A stretch of DNA of 22,870 bases from Porogramme epimiltina (taxonomy: Eukaryota > Basidiomycota > Agaricomycetes > Polyporales > Polyporaceae), in the NCBI GenBank assembly GCA_900155495.1, contig FTLJ01000291.1:1-22870 (forward strand), written 5' to 3'. Below, one piece after another: positions 20,901-22,870 of this stretch. The notes under the pieces are model-generated. The model was not told the origin of the DNA. It ran no database searches and saw only the letters and a program-made list of their open reading frames with translations. The number at the start of each line of letters is the position of its first letter. The first letter of the stretch is position 1. Both the position numbers and the translations under genes were made by a program.

Positions 20901-22117
20901 TGAAGGGGCGCGAAGCTGCGGCTGGTGGGCGGCTGCAGAGGCGCGCGGGGTGCCTGGAACCCGGATCATCCGGATAGATGTCGCCTCGGCGTCTGTGAGA
21001 TCGTCGGGATCCGGCGTTGCCGTCAACCCAGGTCGGACTCGGTCAACGTCTCCCTGTGCTCGCTTCCTTCTTCGCTTGCTCCGCCAATGGACCTCAGCTC
21101 TCCTTCAGGCCCTGCCTCTCTATCTCGGGCGGGTATGAAGTGCTCTGTCACCTAGCGTCGCCGCCGTAATCTCGAAGCGCTCTCCTTGCACCGTACGTCC
21201 GTCGTCGAATGCTCGCCCAATCCTCTATTTGACTTCGCGCCCCTCTCAGCTACAACGTCTTCTGAGGGCCATACGTGTCTTCAAGTTGTAGACCCATCAC
21301 CCATGTCAGCTGCAAGATGTCATCCTCTAGCCAACATCTAGTCTCGGCTTCTCACAGTGTCTCCTGGTGCCGCACAATCACTTCACGCTACAAGCACGGC
21401 TCAATGCTGCCATCTTCCCTTAGGAACGCCCCTCCACACAGCCGTGTTCCTGGTCTATATATTTTGCAGTGAATCAACTTTCGGCGCCATTTGCCCAACA
21501 TGTGCCCAATACATCCCCAAAGTGGCGTCACAACAAGCACATGCCCCACGCTCCTCCCCATCCTAGTATTCTGCATCTCCTCTCATCAATCCGGATGCCC
21601 CCGTCATCATTCGACGTTGCTCTCACTTTCTCGATGGGTCTCACAAAAGTCACATTCAAGCTTTGGTAGTGATTTTTTGTCGATGCCTCGACCTCGCACT
21701 CTACGGGTCCGTCTACGTCATCCCGCCTCCGCCCGCGACGATAGCACCCTGCGACCGGCGCCAGAGCGAGTTCGGCGGCACCCCGCAGAAGCGGCAGCGC
21801 GTACGTCGGCCAGATGCCCTCGTCTACTACTACGCGCGTGCAGCCCTACAATCCCACGGCGGACGCGCTCCAGCTGTTCGCGAGTCTCCCACACACTACA
21901 CGACGTTAATGTCCGGTGGCCGATCGTGCGCGCTGCGCGAGTACTCGCCGCTCGTGTCGCGTGAGGAGCCCAGCGTCGATGCCGTGCACGTCGTGTCGAG
22001 CACGGTGCACCCAGACAGCAAGGAGAAGACTTCCAGCGTGCGGGAGCGGTTGCGGGAGGCGAAGGTGACGGAAGGGGCCGGATGCGCGGTGGTGTAATGG
22101 GGAGCTAGTGGTGCGTG
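20901..22117. other. Stretch without recognised gene, probable 5' region of MAG-like gene
   Basis: Unit 1 has no counterpart for this DNA. A TATA-like motif (ctatatatttt, 21455-21465) precedes the MAG-like gene by about 650 bases and could belong to its old promoter. An open frame at 21663-22097 (about 144 codons) resembles no family known to me. The first exons of the MAG-like gene, including the expected signal peptide, should lie here but I cannot identify them. Confidence 0.35.
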
Positions 22118-22870
22118 GCGGCGGGAGCGACCAGAACTCGATGCGCCAGAACGTCTACGGTACGTCGCGCCGCCTCCCCAGAGCGAAGCAGCGCCTCCTC
22201 CTCATCGTCTGATACCCCCCACCCGTAGTGACCTCAATCGAGGACTGGTGCATCTTCGGGCTCCCGAAGCCCGGCGCGGACTCAGGGATCGGGCGCACGG
22301 AGCGCATAGAGGTCGCGCGGTGCACGCAACCCGGGTACCGCGCGCGCGTCGTCCCAGATGGTGTGATCCCGGGCGCGCATTTTGTGCAGACGCCCGACTA
22401 CGTGCAGGTGACGGGCGTCGTGGATCCCACGGAAATGAACATACCAAGAGCGGCGAGAGCGGCGAGCTCGACCCGCACGGCGCGCGCAGAAACAGTGAGA
22501 GCTGCGTGCGCTCCCTGCGCCGTTTGGCCAGGGGGCGCGTCTCCGCGTGCTCCTTGAACTCGACACTATTCTCCCACCCGCAGGCAACGCGATCGACGGG
22601 CGAGTCTTCTCGAGCGCGCGAGGCGAGCTCCAGCAGACACGGTGAGCACCCCTCACAGTACCCACCCGTGTCCGCGCGTGCTCACCTCAGACCACCCCTC
22701 GCGTTGTGCAGAACTTCGTGGCGTGCGACAGGTTTTGCATCCGCGCGTGCGAGTATGGCCCATGCGCGCCGCGGTTCTGTCAGGACGTCTACGTCCTCGG
22801 CTGCGCGCGGGAAATGCCCGGCAGTGCCGCAGGCGCGCGTTTAACTAGCGCCCGCGCGACGCCCGCGAGG
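22118..22870 (+). pseudogene. MAG-like secreted protein gene, broken and cut by window end
   Basis: The exons match basidiomycete macrophage-activating-glycoprotein-like secreted proteins. Exon pieces are up to 22159 (DQNSMRQNVY), intron 22160-22228, exon 22229-22494 (IEDWCIFGLPKPG, FVQTPDYVQVTGVVDPTEMN, GELDPHGA), intron 22495-22583, exon 22584-22641 (DGRVFSSARGELQQ), intron 22642-22711, and exon 22712 to the edge (NFVACDRFCIRACEYGP, FCQDVYVLGCARE, MPG). The frame slips between NIP and GESGELDPHG near 22448, and the exon ending at 22641 joins the next one out of frame, so it is probably a pseudogene, though less decayed than the unit 1 relic. Several conserved Cys positions remain; one expected Cys before QNVY reads Arg. 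The biochemical function of the family is not established. Confidence 0.65.

Larger units (their letters stand above)
11300..22870. repeat. Segmental duplication, unit 2 (right edge not in window)
   Basis: This is the second copy of the unit, in direct orientation. It keeps the same gene order and transcription direction as unit 1. Weak homology to the left edge of the window begins near 11400 (a shared tagcgacaca stretch) and is clear from about 11500. Divergence is moderate outside the NLR (many substitutions and small indels) and lower within parts of the WD40 exon. The unit continues past the right edge inside the MAG-like gene. Confidence 0.85.

Noticed and set aside
21663..22097. Open frame ending CAVV as a prenylated CaaX protein
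   Set aside because: No small-GTPase or G-gamma motifs are present, and the frame lies in unassigned DNA upstream of a broken gene; the ending is probably chance.
1..22870. CRISPR arrays, tRNA or rRNA genes
   Set aside because: No spaced short direct repeats, cloverleaf structures or rRNA motifs were seen on either strand by eye.

Overview
The window looks like chromosomal DNA from a filamentous fungus, most likely an agaricomycete basidiomycete. The signs are many short (about 55-100 nt) GT-AG introns, no bacterial-type operons or ribosome binding sites, moderately high GC, and gene families typical of mushroom-forming fungi: NACHT-WD40 STAND/NLR receptors, AsaB/CmcJ-like oxidoreductases, macrophage-activating-glycoprotein (MAG)-like secreted proteins and an ECM4-type glutathione S-transferase. 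These assignments come from reading the sequence; no database search was run.

The main architecture is a tandem segmental duplication with a period of about 11.4 kb. Unit 1 (from the left edge to about 11.3 kb) holds, in order: an AsaB-like relic (+, 562-1494), a small unrecognised coding relic (+, 1715-1920), an intact seven-exon NLR gene (+, 2555-7945), an unassigned block (about 7.95-9.24 kb), a truncated MAG-like relic (+, about 9.24-9.46 kb) and a decayed ECM4-like relic (-, 10871 to about 9.90 kb). Unit 2 (from about 11.3 kb to beyond the right edge) repeats the order: AsaB-like relic (+, 11936-12901), small relic (+, 13099-13303), second NLR (+, 13973-19618), unassigned block (about 19.62-20.9 kb), a 1.2-kb stretch without a recognised gene, and a fuller but broken MAG-like gene running off the right edge.

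Every recognised neighbour is decayed in each copy seen, whereas the NLR open reading frames are kept with the same six intron positions and phases. Both NLRs have a Ser/Thr/Pro-rich N-terminus, a helical segment resembling the MLKL/HeLo-like four-helix-bundle cell-death domains, a NACHT NTPase with Walker A and B, a winged-helix-like region and a long WD40 array. The likely role is intracellular sensing linked to cell death or incompatibility; this is inference. The one clear lesion in the second NLR is a 239-bp insertion in the WD40 exon with 5'-TG...CA-3' ends, a short terminal inverted repeat and a 5-bp target duplication, the signature of a solo LTR. It shifts the frame, but the downstream frame remains open and a candidate intron lying wholly inside the LTR would restore it.
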